From the NCBI GenBank assembly GCA_905221605.1, contig CAJNDS010001068.1, positions 357,501-421,500 on the forward strand: DNA of 64,000 nt, in the 5' to 3' direction. Of this stretch, positions 47,201-49,819 are shown piece after piece (the first letter of the stretch is position 1; every line of letters begins with the position of its first letter). The DNA comes from Symbiodinium natans (Eukaryota > Sar > Dinophyceae > Suessiales > Symbiodiniaceae). Below the pieces are notes generated by a model. That model had not been told where the DNA came from. It saw only the letters and a list, made by a program, of their open reading frames with translations, and did no database searches. Position numbers and translations under genes: made by a program.

Positions 47201-49372
47201 CTAAACCCTAAACCCTAAACCCTAAACCCTAAACCCTAAACCCCTAAACCCCTAAACCCCTAAACCCTAAACCCAAAAAAGGGCAAAAGGGGAACCACTG
47301 GGCTACCAAGGCGCAAGCTGCTGGTTGTTCACGAACTGCATGATCATCGGGCTCCTGGGAGAGCTTTGTGGGGATTTCTGCTGCCTTGGAATAGGTACGG
47401 TTTATAAGGAACAGCCTTTAAACCCTAAACCCTAACCCCTAAACTAGGCCCTAAACCCTAAACCCTAAACCCTAAACCCGAAACCCTCAACCCTAAACAC
47501 TGAACCCTAAACCCTAAACCCTAAACCCTAACCCCTTAGCCCTTAGCCCTTTTGCGGTTGGGCCCAGGCGCTCGTGGAGGTCGTAGTCTAAACCTTCAGT
47601 CGCGGCGGCCGGCGTGGTTCAGAGTTTCGGGTTTAGGGTTGTTCTCAATAAGCACGGTCCCTATTTGGGACTCCCTAACTCCCATTCTACCACCGAGTCT
47701 CATCTTGAAGGCAGCGCAATAGAGGGGCATCCAGAGACTAGCATTTATGTAGAAGTGGCAGTCGTTAGCGGGGACGGTTCAAGCCAACAAGCGTAAGTGA
47801 GTTAGTCTATGCCATCGCTAGAATTCCCCTACAGCAGATTGCAGAAATAATGCGGGCAAGGATTGCCAATCAAGCTTTCAGAGGAGATCCTTGCTGAGTC
47901 TTTCTGCCTTCCAAGCATAACACAGCATGACACCCTAAACTTAAACCTAAACAGCAAGAAATCTAAACCCTAAAACCTTAAGAAGCTCAAACCTCTAAAC
48001 TGCAGAGCAAAAACAAAGACGCTACACCACAAATCCCCTCAAGTCCCTGAACCCCCTACCCTACACCCCCAAAACCTAAGCCCCCTAAGCCCCCCCAAAT
48101 CCTACATCCCTAAAGCCCCCGAGGCCCTGAAACCAGGACCCCGCCGAGAAGCTTTCAGTTCCAGGTGGTGGGTTGTGGCAGCGGCTAAACGTCATCGCTG
48201 CCCGCGTCTCGTTGGAGTCATGGTGGGAGCTGGCGCCAAGTGGAGGCTTCGGACGTTCGGACGTTCGGGGTTCGGGTTAGGGTTTCGGTTTTGGGTTTTG
48301 GGTTTGGGTTTAGGGTTTAGGGTTTAGGGTTTAGGGTTTAGGGTTTGGGGTTTGGGGTTTGGGGTTTGGGGTTTAGGGTTTAGGGTTTAGGGTTTAGGGT
48401 GGGTTTTGGGGCCGAGGGGGTAGGGTTCGGGATTTTGGGGATTGAGGGGTTTCGGGGTCTGAGGGTTTAAGGGTTTTGGGGCGCGAACTCCTACAACTGA
48501 ACAAAAATGAGTCCCCCGCCACAGCCAACAAAACACTCAGAAGCAGGCCTGCCCCACCTTGAAAATCACGAGGATGCTTCTTGGGATCCTATGTTGATGC
48601 GGTGGCCCTTGTTCCTGACTTATACTTAGGGTTACCCTAAACCCTAAACCCTAAACCCTAAACCCCAAACCCTAAACTCTAAACCCTAAACCCTAAACCC
48701 TAAACCGCTAACCCTAAACACTCAACCCTAAACCCTAAACCCTAAACCCCAAAACCTGAACCCGAATCCCAACTTCGATGGCTTGCCTTGCCGTCTCTCC
48801 TTCACTCTGTGTGTTGCCGGACGTGAAGTCCACCTCCCAGGGTTTAGGGTTTAGGGTCTAGGGTTTAGGTTTAGGGTTTAGGGTTTAGGGTTTAGGGTTT
48901 AGGGTTTAGGGTTTAGGGTTTAGGGTTTCGGGTGTGCCAACCGTACACCCCATAACCCCAAAAGCCCTCAAAGCCCTCAACCCCCAAAAACCCTTAAACC
49001 CTAACATGCCCCTAAAACCCGTAAAGCAGTTACACCCGAAACCCTTAAATCCCTAACAGCTTTAAATCCCTAACACCCCGTAAACCCCCAACACCCCAAA
49101 ACCCCTAAAGCCCCTAAAGCCCCTAAAACCCCTAAAGCCCCTAAAAAACCCTAAGAACCCCTAAAACCCCTACTAAAGCCCCAAAAGTGTCCCTAAATTC
49201 GTACATCCCGCACAACCCCTAAACCCTGAACCCTAAACCCTATAACCCCTAGACCCTAAGCCCTAGACCCTACTAAACCCTAAACCCCAAACCCCAAACC
49301 CTAAGCCCTAGACCCTAAACCCAGCGCCCAGAGAGGCACCACGATGTCTCCGCATATCTCCTCCCCAGCCAT
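336..49372 (-). CDS. CLC-family chloride channel / Cl-/H+ exchanger gene (35 exons, 3' end off the left edge)
   Basis: Membrane anion transporter of the CLC family. Thirty-five minus-strand exons join in one frame (1989 nt, 663 codons) in the order expected of the family: cytosolic N-terminus with ESLDYD (E4/E5 join), first helix RWLIICVAGLSTG, GSGIPEIKSFLNG (E12), GKEGPMIHSGAI (E14/E15), RDLVTAGAAAG (E17), VLFAIEEG (E18), ELPLFALLGILGGLMGAL (E21), TYGAGVPSGLFLPS (E27/E28), GAAWGKLLG (E29), YAFVGSAAALSG (E30), VIVMEC and AKW (E31), FNEGIYDLHLELK (E32), then CBS1 ending HHGFPIID (E35). Both the gating Glu (GKEGP) and the proton Glu (IEE) are present, so an exchanger of the CLC-7/CLC-6 kind is more likely than a channel (inference). 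CBS2 and the stop must lie left of the window. Introns range from 95 bp to 18 kb and hold telomeric arrays, transposons and other genes. Exon borders were chosen by frame, homology and AG acceptors. Family assignment is firm; some N-terminal exons are less certain. Confidence 0.9.
441..547. mobile_element. family G copy
   Basis: About 75-80% identical by eye to 46090-46194 including AAGTAGCTAT and GGAACCCAGAACCA. In CLC intron 34. Confidence 0.7.
1269..1325 (-). CDS. CLC exon 34 (CBS1)
   Basis: Reads DIKTLPPTAPVKQLVGLLQ. Acceptor ACAAG|GAC. The donor is ambiguous: CAG|GA at 1269 gives the best CBS length, CG|GTAG at 1249 is a canonical alternative. Confidence 0.85.
2125..2179 (-). CDS. CLC exon 33 (start of CBS1)
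   Basis: Reads EPLQQELLDLRAMDIMAR; L-x-A-x-D-I-M is the entry of a CBS domain. GC donor CGT|GCC. Confidence 0.85.
3005..3377. repeat. variant and standard telomeric arrays of CLC introns 31-32
   Basis: 3055-3145 is a CCCTGTAA octamer array; 3305-3377 is TTTAGGG. They flank exon 32. Confidence 0.92.
3170..3215 (-). CDS. CLC exon 32
   Basis: Reads IFNEGIYDLHLELK, the cytosolic linker found after the last helix in CLC-7-like proteins. GC donor CG|GCTTTG. Confidence 0.9.
3658..3739 (-). CDS. CLC exon 31
   Basis: Reads VIVMECTINNQFGVPLFLAT then MLAKWVG; last helix of the membrane domain. A GA donor (GGGAC|GACC) is needed for frame; a GT donor at 3665 breaks phase. Confidence 0.88.
3922..3999 (-). 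CDS. CLC exon 30
   Basis: Reads SDADKYAFVGSAAALSGLGR then ITISLS, the K-Y-A-x-x-G-A-A-A helix. GC donor TCT|GCG, acceptor CTGAG|A. Confidence 0.92.
4677..4749 (-). CDS. CLC exon 29
   Basis: Reads LYLGAAWGKLLGMGFYYAGL then LRHI. GAAWGxLxG is the conserved helix N motif. GC donor ATT|GCTGCC. Confidence 0.93.
5076..5114 (-). CDS. CLC exon 28
   Basis: Reads YGAGVPSGLFLP plus TC; gives GLFLPS, the conserved selectivity-filter GxFxP motif. GC donor. Confidence 0.92.
5573..5603 (-). CDS. CLC exon 27 (31 nt)
   Basis: Reads TVQFFIACW plus AC, giving FFIACWTYG with exon 28. GA donor; tiny exon but motif and phase agree. Confidence 0.88.
5846..5891 (-). CDS. CLC exon 26
   Basis: Reads EMLASDMAILGAELV plus one base; donor G|GTGAGC. 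GA at both the preceding intron start and this exon start. Confidence 0.75.
6184..6235 (-). CDS. CLC exon 25
   Basis: Reads WNDQAEAVKAIFHKEPV, equivalent to YND.A......IF in other CLCs. Donor GTC|GA; a longer version to 6164 is possible. Confidence 0.82.
6306..6480. repeat. GGTGGAGGGG minisatellite
   Basis: Imperfect GTGGAGGGG repeats in CLC intron 24; produces three overlapping Pro-rich pseudo-frames on the minus strand. Confidence 0.85.
6786..6835 (-). CDS. CLC exon 24
   Basis: Reads IAEITEAALAALLLWL plus two bases. Donor CAG|GA; completes Arg-Trp-Asn-Asp with exon 25. Confidence 0.75.
7571..8203 (-). CDS. 210-codon open frame in CLC intron 23, unidentified
   Basis: Longest non-repetitive open frame in the window. 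Contains SMDMDQIRSVAAMLRGSFGG and KIWQEAFPGLDKASRNSVLK, basic and helix-rich. The surrounding 6.5-8.3 kb lacks telomeric arrays, unlike the flanks, so this may be an inserted gene or retrocopy. No domain recognised; ATG choice uncertain. Confidence 0.45.
   Translation of the reverse strand: MLTFANSPPDAFFCRTTFGSRISPGAMLLSRAVKAGQGKLGGSPAEGMASSAAGPSSPVQGGRKSMDMDQIRSVAAMLRGSFGGKDMKESLWNGAPEEVGERHHKFLCLWFRQPPTSIEITRKIWQEAFPGLDKASRNSVLKKLAAVRTMRKRKDRNSKTGELMPSWLKELLRALKESASARPVRISSGTDSQPPGLLQLHRQRHPNEES
9391..9460 (-). CDS. possible additional CLC exon
   Basis: Between acceptor CCAAG|G and a GT in CTGTG|GTGCGG, one frame reads FMVPVLLMDGVSNVFGSVKH. It lies between exons 23 and 24 and could extend that loop, but its phase does not join exon 24 cleanly, so it was left out of the 35-exon chain. 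Confidence 0.3.
10039..10099 (-). CDS. CLC exon 23
   Basis: Reads MRFIGPTGWRRWSEVLFLTF (helix I). Acceptor TGAG|G, phase 2 in. The 3' border (TTT|GC) is the least certain in the membrane domain; a possible extra exon near 9.4 kb is described separately. Confidence 0.75.
10686..10739 (-). CDS. CLC exon 22
   Basis: Reads YNWLNVKITRVRPLALQ, completing GALYNWLN...R. The transposon at 11201-13603 lies in the intron before it. Confidence 0.9.
11270..11800. repeat. A/T-rich foldback with three copies of a 45-bp motif
   Basis: Three copies of CCAGG.ACTC...GAGTCCTGGA (near 11483, 11628 and 11752, the last partial) lie between A-rich and T-rich arms that are inverted copies of each other; each motif is itself an inverted repeat. 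The apparent long reading frames here are low-complexity. Confidence 0.75.
13196..13500. repeat. degenerate tandem repeat, unit about 35-45 bp
   Basis: About seven diverged copies of ATTCACC..(A)ATAAGCAAGACTTGGAATC, at the right end of the transposon. Confidence 0.7.
14065..14117 (-). CDS. CLC exon 21
   Basis: Reads ELPLFALLGILGGLMGA plus two bases; the classic ExPxFxxxGxxGGxxGAxF helix. Donor TT|GTAG with GTA repeated at the start of exon 22. Confidence 0.92.
14288..14392. mobile_element. family B copy
   Basis: TGGGGGCTTACGAACA...AATTTCGGAAACCCCCA around GTAGGATTCCC. In CLC intron 20. Confidence 0.7.
14595..14670 (-). CDS. CLC exon 20
   Basis: Reads GLWGMLGSAVPLEFGALPDL then QYAIW; lumenal/outer loop before helix H. 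Donor TGG|GA, next exon begins GAG. Confidence 0.85.
14992..15333. repeat. local direct duplication, unit about 90 bp
   Basis: GGGGCTCAGTCC.TCGGTTT...CTCGACCTTTCCAGG occurs at 14988-15075 and again at 15240-15329, in CLC intron 19. Confidence 0.8.
15742..15821 (-). CDS. CLC exon 19
   Basis: Reads VDIMLKTFVAAACAALVVRF then FHGGFD; matches the helix after the EE motif (L-x-W-R/K-x-F). Donor AC|GC. Confidence 0.85.
16032..16070 (-). CDS. CLC exon 18 (proton glutamate)
   Basis: Reads VLFAIEEGATHMS. Joined to exon 17 gives APVGGVLFAIEEG; the second Glu of the EE pair is the internal proton glutamate of exchangers. Confidence 0.9.
16796..16963 (+). CDS. candidate plus-strand exon, unidentified
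   Basis: 56 open codons after CTAG: GFGWIPGGTSGLPFLVQAEA then RRPELLLLMVIPIFEGHEED, stop TAA. May be a chance frame. Confidence 0.28.
   Translation, partial: GFGWIPGGTSGLPFLVQAEARRPELLLLMVIPIFEGHEEDIVHLGLGAVASACAN
17360..17548 (+). CDS. candidate plus-strand exon, unidentified
   Basis: 63 codons after a TAG: YKERLATELQQMRKACDVVS then ATAFLSELGQHILTHGLTNL, stop TAA. Coding-like but on the opposite strand to all confirmed exons. Confidence 0.35.
   Translation, partial: SYYKERLATELQQMRKACDVVSATAFLSELGQHILTHGLTNLAFRACHNVKAELLLFAAGNG
17960..20580. repeat. purine/pyrimidine-asymmetric repeat block with large direct duplication
   Basis: Blocks rich in AGAGAAGG/CCTTCTCT. Bases 19065-19680 recur at 19947-20575 (offset about 882 bp, near identical), and the last 300 bp are also seen, more diverged, at 18130-18440. 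Frames here are shadows of the repeat. No telomeric arrays inside. Confidence 0.8.
20575..20797. repeat. tandem repeat, unit about 60 bp, running into the assembly gap
   Basis: Four diverged copies of GCCCAAAATCTTAGGGACCA...GGGCTTGCGATTT...TTTGGAGCAAA; the array probably continues into the gap. Confidence 0.75.
20798..20897. other. assembly gap (100 N)
   Basis: Run of exactly 100 N between the 60-bp tandem repeat and a palindromic block; true size unknown. Confidence 1.
20898..21215. repeat. nested palindrome of TTTGGCCAAATTTTGCCCGG units
   Basis: GCTCGATTTGGCCAAATTTT...GCC and its inverse alternate; hairpins at 20970-21028, 21058-21116 and 21153-21211. Spacers at 20933-20972 and 21114-21158 are inverted copies, so the whole block folds about position 21045. 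Confidence 0.85.
21239..21860. repeat. foldback arrays of AATTGAATT / AATTCAATT
   Basis: Runs of (TTAATTGAA)n switch to (TTCAATTAA)n; the turns are capped by CCCCTTTGGAAATAAATGAA and its inverse. At least four such units follow one another. Confidence 0.85.
21894..21996. mobile_element. small inverted-repeat element, family I
   Basis: AAATAGGGTCTATTTGGAA and TTCCAAATAGACCCTATTT are perfect inverted ends. A half copy is at 17866-17893. Confidence 0.8.
22033..22104. mobile_element. family B fragment
   Basis: GTAGGATTCCCTGACAATAA to CGGAAACCCCCCCAC, right half only; left of it is a family I element and a C run. A shorter fragment is at 1750-1795 and a left half at 17808-17850. Confidence 0.6.
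22212..22313. mobile_element. small inverted-repeat element, family F
   Basis: TTGGGATGTTCCCC...ACTAACAGTCC and GGACTGTCAGTAGAAG...AACATCTCAA, 102 bp. Confidence 0.8.
22399..22590 (-). CDS. candidate exon, unidentified, inside CLC intron 17
   Basis: 63 open codons after CCCAG: VFTVEEIQMVLEGLGLPKFW then RNAKPPIYPQNAIILIANLH. Coding-like, mixed helix and strand; family not recognised. Confidence 0.45.
22724..22855 (-). CDS. candidate terminal exon, unidentified
   Basis: After CCAG, 43 codons to TAG: MSEELSQDVSTSAPNFEEFE then AFHEFYWAHPDSPYAPRPPR. Directly abuts the hairpin at 22859-22929. Confidence 0.4.
   Translation of the reverse strand: MSEELSQDVSTSAPNFEEFEAFHEFYWAHPDSPYAPRPPRTWQ
22859..22929. 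repeat. near-perfect 29-bp-arm hairpin
   Basis: GGTTCTTAGTAGGGAATGAG... faces its inverse ...CATTCCCTACGAAGAACC across an 11-base loop. Confidence 0.85.
24992..25125 (-). CDS. possible last exon of the NAT-like gene
   Basis: Open frame with stop TAA, reading VEFVRMSNLKELPLWGHVLT then LQLKANCF. Phase agrees with exon 5, but no NAT motif is visible; it may belong to another gene. Confidence 0.4.
24992..31913 (-). CDS. arylamine N-acetyltransferase-like gene nested in CLC intron 17
   Basis: Arylamine N-acetyltransferases move acetyl from acetyl-CoA to arylamines through a Cys-His-Asp triad. Minus-strand exons here read, in family order: AAYLRRLDLEAPAAPSLAAL (N-terminal helix), VAYENLDVQL (the FENLD motif), RIALEKRGGG plus YCFLLVDAF (RGGxC with the catalytic Cys), LGFVV...GGF.Y, and GDFIADVGL (the catalytic Asp in DVGFG). 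Phases join exons 1-4. The exon with the catalytic His was not found between 25.7 and 28.4 kb, so the gene may be incomplete or pseudogenised. It lies wholly inside an 18-kb intron of the CLC gene on the same strand. Confidence 0.8.
25675..25701 (-). CDS. NAT-like exon 5 (catalytic Asp)
   Basis: Reads GDFIADVGL between AAG|G and CTTG|GTGAGG. D-V-G-L/F corresponds to the triad Asp. An acceptor further upstream (to 25719) would add SPAAEE. Confidence 0.65.
28081..28190. mobile_element. small inverted-repeat element, family A
   Basis: 110 bp, ends TAGGATTAGGGGGACCCTT and AAGGGTCCCCCTTATCCTA. In CLC intron 17. Confidence 0.8.
28487..28585 (-). CDS. NAT-like exon 4 (catalytic Cys)
   Basis: Reads YCFLLVDAFAALLSSLGFVV then SLCPGGFEYAAG; Cys follows RGGG-Y directly and LGF...GG.EY matches the family downstream of it. 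Confidence 0.85.
28959..28986 (-). CDS. NAT-like exon 3 (28 nt)
   Basis: Reads RIALEKRGG plus G, the strand leading to RGGxC. GC donor GGCG|GC, and the next exon also starts GC. Confidence 0.8.
29561..29631 (-). CDS. NAT-like exon 2
   Basis: Reads VAYENLDVQLCRKRPPLDPI then RTL; YENLDV is the NAT FENLD motif. Phase 1 in agrees with exon 1; GC donor. Confidence 0.82.
31035..31160. repeat. C-rich low-complexity tract
   Basis: TACCCCCCCC-type repeats; gives Pro- and Gly-rich pseudo-frames on both strands. In CLC intron 17 next to NAT-like exon 1. Confidence 0.85.
31829..31913 (-). CDS. NAT-like exon 1
   Basis: Reads PGLLAAYLRRLDLEAPAAPS then LAALEAQW. Y-L-x-R-L/I-x-x-x-x-P-x-x-P-x-L is the NAT N-terminal pattern. 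GT donor of telomere-like sequence (GTTTCGGG). Confidence 0.75.
32210..32341. repeat. (CCCCCA)n microsatellite
   Basis: About 20 hexamer units, with CCCCCG variants at the right end. Confidence 0.95.
32542..32636. mobile_element. family F copy
   Basis: Contains CTACTAACAGTCCTTACTAG and ends GGGGGGAAACATCCCAA; left end truncated. Confidence 0.7.
33906..34039. mobile_element. family F copy with a telomeric insert
   Basis: TTGGGATCTTCCCCCTTGTA and CAGGCGGAACGTCCCCCAA ends; a TTTAGGG array at 33974-34010 interrupts the core. Confidence 0.75.
34365..34436 (-). CDS. CLC exon 17
   Basis: Reads EQRDLVTAGAAAGVSAAFSA then PVGG, one of the strongest CLC signatures. GC donor after GGA; the next exon is 18 kb away. 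Confidence 0.93.
34441..35360. repeat. telomeric arrays of CLC introns 15-16
   Basis: 34441-34655 (TTTAGGG, TTTTAGGG, TTTGGGG) begins four bases after exon 17's acceptor; 35298-35360 in intron 15. Bases 34660-35180 otherwise show only short shadow frames. Confidence 0.9.
35186..35237 (-). CDS. CLC exon 16
   Basis: Reads TSRVFWTNRLRPINMDK, equivalent to the loop before E-x-RD. Donor AAG|GA, next exon starts GA. Confidence 0.85.
35561..35595 (-). CDS. CLC exon 15 (gating glutamate)
   Basis: Reads EGPMIHSGAIC; with exon 14 it gives GKEGPMIHSG, carrying the external gating Glu. Intron 14 is only 95 bp and consists largely of a telomeric array. Confidence 0.92.
35633..36100. repeat. telomeric arrays of CLC introns 13-14
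   Basis: 35633-35675 is the body of the 95-bp intron 14. 35770-35870 (TTTAGGG) faces 35975-36100 (CCCTAAA/CCCCAAA) in intron 13. Confidence 0.92.
35691..35735 (-). CDS. CLC exon 14
   Basis: Reads FGVMFSVGAGLPCGK, the helix leading to the GKEGP motif. Donor AAG|GCC, in-phase with exon 15. Confidence 0.9.
36114..36160 (-). CDS. CLC exon 13
   Basis: Reads IHMPRMLDIKTLVAK, completing FLNGxxxP...KTLVxK. Lies 6.9 kb from exon 12; phase 1 in matches exactly. Confidence 0.88.
37615..37649 (-). CDS. candidate exon, unidentified
   Basis: Reads VGAYMKSYPFA between CCGAG|G and GG|GC, both sides telomeric. Confidence 0.3.
38231..38313 (-). CDS. candidate exon, unidentified
   Basis: Reads FSFGDPADRKVNGSPSKDSA then EAKAANG between CCAG|G and GGG|GTTTTG. 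Strongly hydrophilic and coding-like. Confidence 0.4.
38661..38719 (-). CDS. candidate exon, unidentified
   Basis: Reads PLDMSEIASGPVYLKYQLL between TTTAG|G and CTCG|GA; flanked closely by telomeric arrays. Confidence 0.4.
39651..39711 (-). CDS. candidate exon, unidentified
   Basis: Reads AALTAMENWVEGKWVTVVQG between GAG|G and a GTGTAG donor. Confidence 0.38.
40404..40514 (-). CDS. candidate exon, unidentified
   Basis: 37 open codons: ERAQKKAGAAPAGLQTPGNI then ASAEELRRGELGELRCR; charged, helical. AG|G acceptor and GC donor, phase 0 both ends, like the CLC exons. Confidence 0.42.
41158..41198. repeat. long poly-C run
   Basis: About 39 C in a row immediately before a CCCTAAA array. Shorter C or G runs next to arrays occur at 1810-1823, 22009-22024, 36522-36538, 36676-36705, 50366-50393, 61301-61317, 62502-62519 and 63466-63485. 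Confidence 0.9.
41331..41376 (-). CDS. candidate exon, unidentified
   Basis: Reads PAVELASEYLAGWE between GCAG|GG and AG|GC. Coding-like composition, same strand as the signal-peptide exon. Confidence 0.35.
41623..41727. mobile_element. small inverted-repeat element, family B
   Basis: Ends GGGGGTTTACGAAA and TTTCGGAAACCCCCC, core with GTAGGATTCCC and ATAAGGACCCC. Confidence 0.7.
42050..42167. mobile_element. small inverted-repeat element, family E (TIR CTTGGAGGTTCATGGGTA)
   Basis: Ends CTTGGAGGTTCATGGGTAGT and ACTACCCATGAGCCCCCCAAG, 118 bp, in CLC intron 12. Ends share CTTGG/CCAAG with family D. Confidence 0.75.
42241..42318 (-). CDS. start exon with signal peptide, unidentified gene in CLC intron 12
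   Basis: ATG followed by MVRPCRLLACCALLSLLHRG and FVGLHQ, a textbook short signal peptide (basic n-region, Leu/Ala/Cys core), then a canonical donor CAG|GTTAAG. It lies on the same strand inside CLC intron 12. Following exons would lie to the left; candidates at 41331, 40404, 39651, 38661, 38231 and 37615 are listed, but their phases do not all join. Confidence 0.45.
42602..42679 (-). CDS. coding-like terminal exon, unidentified
   Basis: Acceptor GTGAG|G, then EPLEALSSGFHQLPACREHL and KFKFS stop. Located in CLC intron 12 just upstream of the signal-peptide exon. Could be the end of a nested gene or a chance frame. Confidence 0.35.
   Translation of the reverse strand, partial: EPLEALSSGFHQLPACREHLKFKFS
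43012..43083 (-). CDS. CLC exon 12 (GSGIPE selectivity motif)
   Basis: Reads FCVCFVEPLAAGSGIPEIK followed by SFLN. EPxAAGSGIPEIKxFLNG is diagnostic of eukaryotic CLC proteins; the Ser coordinates the central anion. Donor AACG|GC, acceptor GGGGAG|GC. Confidence 0.92.
43449..43495 (-). CDS. CLC exon 11
   Basis: Reads YFVFLAFRLSLASVA, a hydrophobic helix. Donor GCAG|GC. A GT four bases further on is an equally in-phase alternative. Confidence 0.75.
43626..43685 (-). CDS. CLC exon 10
   Basis: Reads RSTIDASDDWVPTHLGMGD in the loop before helix C. Donor GT|GC (GATGT|GCG), acceptor CCCAG|G; phases fit both neighbours. Confidence 0.65.
44118..44202 (-). CDS. CLC exon 9
   Basis: Continues the helix as GFVASMIDLGLTQFQKLEF, the CLC G-x-V-A-x-x-I-D pattern. 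Phase 1 in, phase 2 out; both flanks are telomeric arrays and the GT of the donor is itself the start of one. Confidence 0.8.
44748..44852. mobile_element. small inverted-repeat element, family C
   Basis: TTATGTGGGTAGTTTCC and GGAGATCTACCCACAATA ends, 105 bp, CLC intron 8. Confidence 0.7.
45145..45203 (-). CDS. CLC exon 8 (first transmembrane helix)
   Basis: Reads QNGRGIIRWLIICVAGLST, the Arg-Trp followed by a hydrophobic helix that opens the CLC membrane domain. Donor CAG|GC, acceptor GCAG|G. Confidence 0.8.
45502..45614. mobile_element. family E copy
   Basis: CTTGGAGGTTCATGGGTACTT at the left and AAGTACCCAGGAACTTCCA at the right, in CLC intron 7. Confidence 0.7.
46090..46194. mobile_element. 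small repeat element, family G
   Basis: TTGGAGTAGACCCTGG at the left and AGTACTCCGAAACCCAGG at the right; second copy at 441-547. Confidence 0.7.
47065..47126 (-). CDS. CLC exon 7
   Basis: Starts with the second GCGC copy and reads ALSKGNCLLRFLGHSSLTSI plus two bases; donor TT|GA. Joins exon 8 as ILQNGRGIIRW. Confidence 0.6.
47127..47310. mobile_element. introner-like element D1 (TIR CTTGGTAGCCCAG) with telomeric core
   Basis: Terminal inverted repeats CTTGGTAGCCCAG...CTGGGCTACCAAG, flanked by GCGC at 47123-47126 and 47311-47314. The core 47184-47275 is a CCCTAAA array. It splits a CLC coding exon; GCGC plus element forms a GC-AG intron. Confidence 0.85.
47315..47354 (-). CDS. CLC exon 6 (left part of an exon split by an element)
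   Basis: Reads SPMIMQFVNNQQL. It ends at CTT immediately before GCGC, the target duplication of the element at 47127-47310. Without the element the frame runs straight into exon 7 (QQL-ALSKGN). Confidence 0.6.
47572..47593 (-). CDS. CLC exon 5 (22 nt)
   Basis: Micro-exon coding for LDYDLHE when joined to its neighbours; acceptor GAAG|GT, donor GA|GC. Phases match on both sides. Confidence 0.6.
48153..48246 (-). CDS. CLC exon 4
   Basis: Ends NPPPGTE plus one base. Joined to exon 5 it gives GTESLDYD, matching the ESLDYD motif before the first helix of CLC-6/7-type proteins. Donor AAA|GC. An internal ATG at 48195 is an alternative start. Confidence 0.6.
48558..48614 (-). CDS. CLC exon 3
   Basis: Reads EQGPPHQHRIPRSILVIFK in phase 0, acceptor TCAG|GAA, canonical donor AAG|GTGGGG. 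The preceding intron starts GAAG and this exon starts GAAC, a short boundary repeat. Confidence 0.45.
48777..48833 (-). CDS. CLC exon 2
   Basis: Reads VDFTSGNTQSEGETARQAI in phase 0. Acceptor GGGAG|G, donor ATC|GA. Hydrophilic, as expected of the cytosolic N-terminus. The exon is bounded on both sides by telomeric arrays. Confidence 0.5.
49328..49372 (-). CDS. CLC exon 1 (probable start codon)
   Basis: Begins with ATG in good context (GCCATGGCT) and reads MAGEEICGDIVVPLW. A GC donor follows TGG. It is the first ATG upstream of a phase-consistent chain; no family motif is expected here, so the start is an inference. Confidence 0.5.
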
Positions 49373-49707
49373 GGCAAGAGAAGGTGGCTCCCTGCTTTGG
49401 GGCCTCCTTTGTTTCTGGGCTGCTCCGTTTAGGGTTTAAGGCTAGCTCTCAGGATTTAGGGTTTGTAGGGTTTAGGGTTTATGGTTAGCTCTCAGGGTTT
49501 AGGGTTCATAGGGTATAGGGTATAGGGTTTAGGGTATAGGGTTTAGGGTATAGGGGGTTTAGGGAATAGGGTGACAAGGCTTCGGTGAAAGGTGCGGAGT
49601 TGCACGATCGCTTCGGCGTCTCGTGCCTTGGAGGGTGTTCTGCTCGACGAAAGTTGCTTGGAGGTGCAAGGGTACTTTATGAATTATAAGTATCGTTACT
49701 ATAGATA

Positions 49708-49819
49708 CTTGGTAGCCCAGTAACCATACTATAACAAGGGCACCCTTTTTTGGGGTTGGCTTTTTTTAACAGGGAGCCCATTAAAAAAAAAAGGTGAAGG
49801 GTACCACTGGGCTACCAAG
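49708..49819. mobile_element. element D2, same family
   Basis: Same inverted repeats, 112 bp, flanked by GATA on both sides (49704-49707, 49820-49823). No telomeric core. Lies beside an E-family end at 49656, 5' of the CLC start codon. Confidence 0.8.

Larger units (their letters stand above)
47417..48480. repeat. telomeric arrays of CLC introns 3-5
   Basis: 47417-47540 fills most of the 217-bp intron 5; 47935-48130 degenerate in intron 4; 48270-48480 TTTAGGG/TTTGGGG in intron 3. Confidence 0.9.
48633..49570. repeat. telomeric arrays of CLC introns 1-2 and the 5' flank
   Basis: Intron 2 (48615-48776) is almost entirely CCCTAAA repeat. Intron 1 holds a TTTAGGG array (48838-48930) facing degenerate CCCCTAAA (48940-49320). 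49430-49570 with TATAGGG variants lies upstream of the start codon. Confidence 0.92.
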
